From the NCBI GenBank assembly GCA_003956705.1, contig QZCP01000645.1:150638-214637 (forward strand): 64,000 nt of DNA, in the 5' to 3' direction. This document shows, one piece after another, positions 63,783-64,000 of this stretch (positions are counted from its first letter, which is position 1; every line of letters starts with the position of its first letter). The position numbers were made by a program, and so were the translations under genes. The notes beneath the pieces are model-generated. The model was given only the letters and a program-made list of their open reading frames with translations, made no database searches and was not told where the DNA came from. Origin of the DNA: Brevipalpus yothersi. Taxonomy: Eukaryota; Arthropoda; Arachnida; Trombidiformes; Tenuipalpidae.

Positions 63783-64000
63783 GCTCACAAATATGATTCA
63801 ACGATTTTGATAATTTTCACTAGTTTTTCTGTCCAATATATAATTCGAATAATTTGTAATTAACCAAGTTTTTTTATGATCAATCAGCTGGCATATAGAA
63901 TTTTCCGAGGATTTTCAATCTTGGCTAGAAATTAACCAATAATCAATAACACTTTGATTCATATACTGTCCATCTATCGAACTATTAATTTATACAGGGT
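63783..64000. other. 3' flank of UGT
   Basis: AT-rich sequence after the UGT stop codon. No AATAAA is seen in the first 200 nt, and no further gene begins before the window ends. Confidence 0.5.

Noticed and set aside
1..64000. CRISPR array, prokaryotic operon, or defence island
   Set aside because: Introns, domain families and repeat types are all those of an animal nuclear genome. No spaced direct repeats were seen.

Overview
This window is nuclear DNA from an animal. It is AT-rich, and its protein-coding genes are split by short GT-AG introns (most are 60-600 nt). The encoded proteins are classic metazoan ones: CBL, LYST, PSME4, a D4-family PHD protein, TRIM-NHL and FRMD. One UDP-glycosyltransferase resembles a bacterial enzyme and has no signal peptide or membrane anchor, which is typical of the large UGT family of acariform mites such as spider mites. 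I therefore infer a mite genome; the species cannot be named from the sequence. All exon joins below were built by hand from splice sites and reading-frame phase. For every complete gene the exon lengths sum to a multiple of three.

Layout, left to right: 3' part of a single-pass membrane protein with a PDZ domain (1-1301, minus, cut by the window edge); a short unrecognised spliced reading frame (1573-2034); proteasome activator PSME4 (2087-8772); D4/DPF double-PHD chromatin protein (10664-12571); secreted M28 metallopeptidase (13253-14875); FERM protein of the FRMD3/FRMD5 type with a C-terminal membrane anchor (15424-18534); cationic amino acid transporter of the SLC7 CAT type (19692-22107); RING/B-box/filamin/NHL TRIM protein (23676-26383); a 1.3 kb Tc1/mariner-superfamily element with DD37D chemistry (27975-29249, plus); an unknown secreted protein (31037-32301); an intronless, divergent ERH (33554-33898); a short CBL ubiquitin ligase (34692-40829); translation factor eIF2A (42204-43890); lysosomal trafficking regulator LYST (45282-54420); gamma-glutamyltransferase (55378-58571); and a UDP-glycosyltransferase (62262-63782, plus).

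The genes do not form one pathway. They are mostly housekeeping or signalling genes: protein turnover (PSME4, CBL, TRIM), chromatin (DPF), translation (eIF2A), membrane and lysosome biology (LYST, FRMD, CAT), and glutathione and xenobiotic handling (GGT, UGT). Every host gene from 1 to 58.6 kb lies on the minus strand. Only the transposon and the UGT are on the plus strand.

The most unusual structures are a decayed copy of a LYST exon-intron-exon segment lying just downstream of the eIF2A stop codon, an almost intact DD37D transposon broken by one extra G, duplicated DNA upstream of the UGT, the intronless divergent ERH, and several long (GA)n/(CT)n tracts. I found no tRNA or rRNA gene, CRISPR array or organised novel defence-type system.
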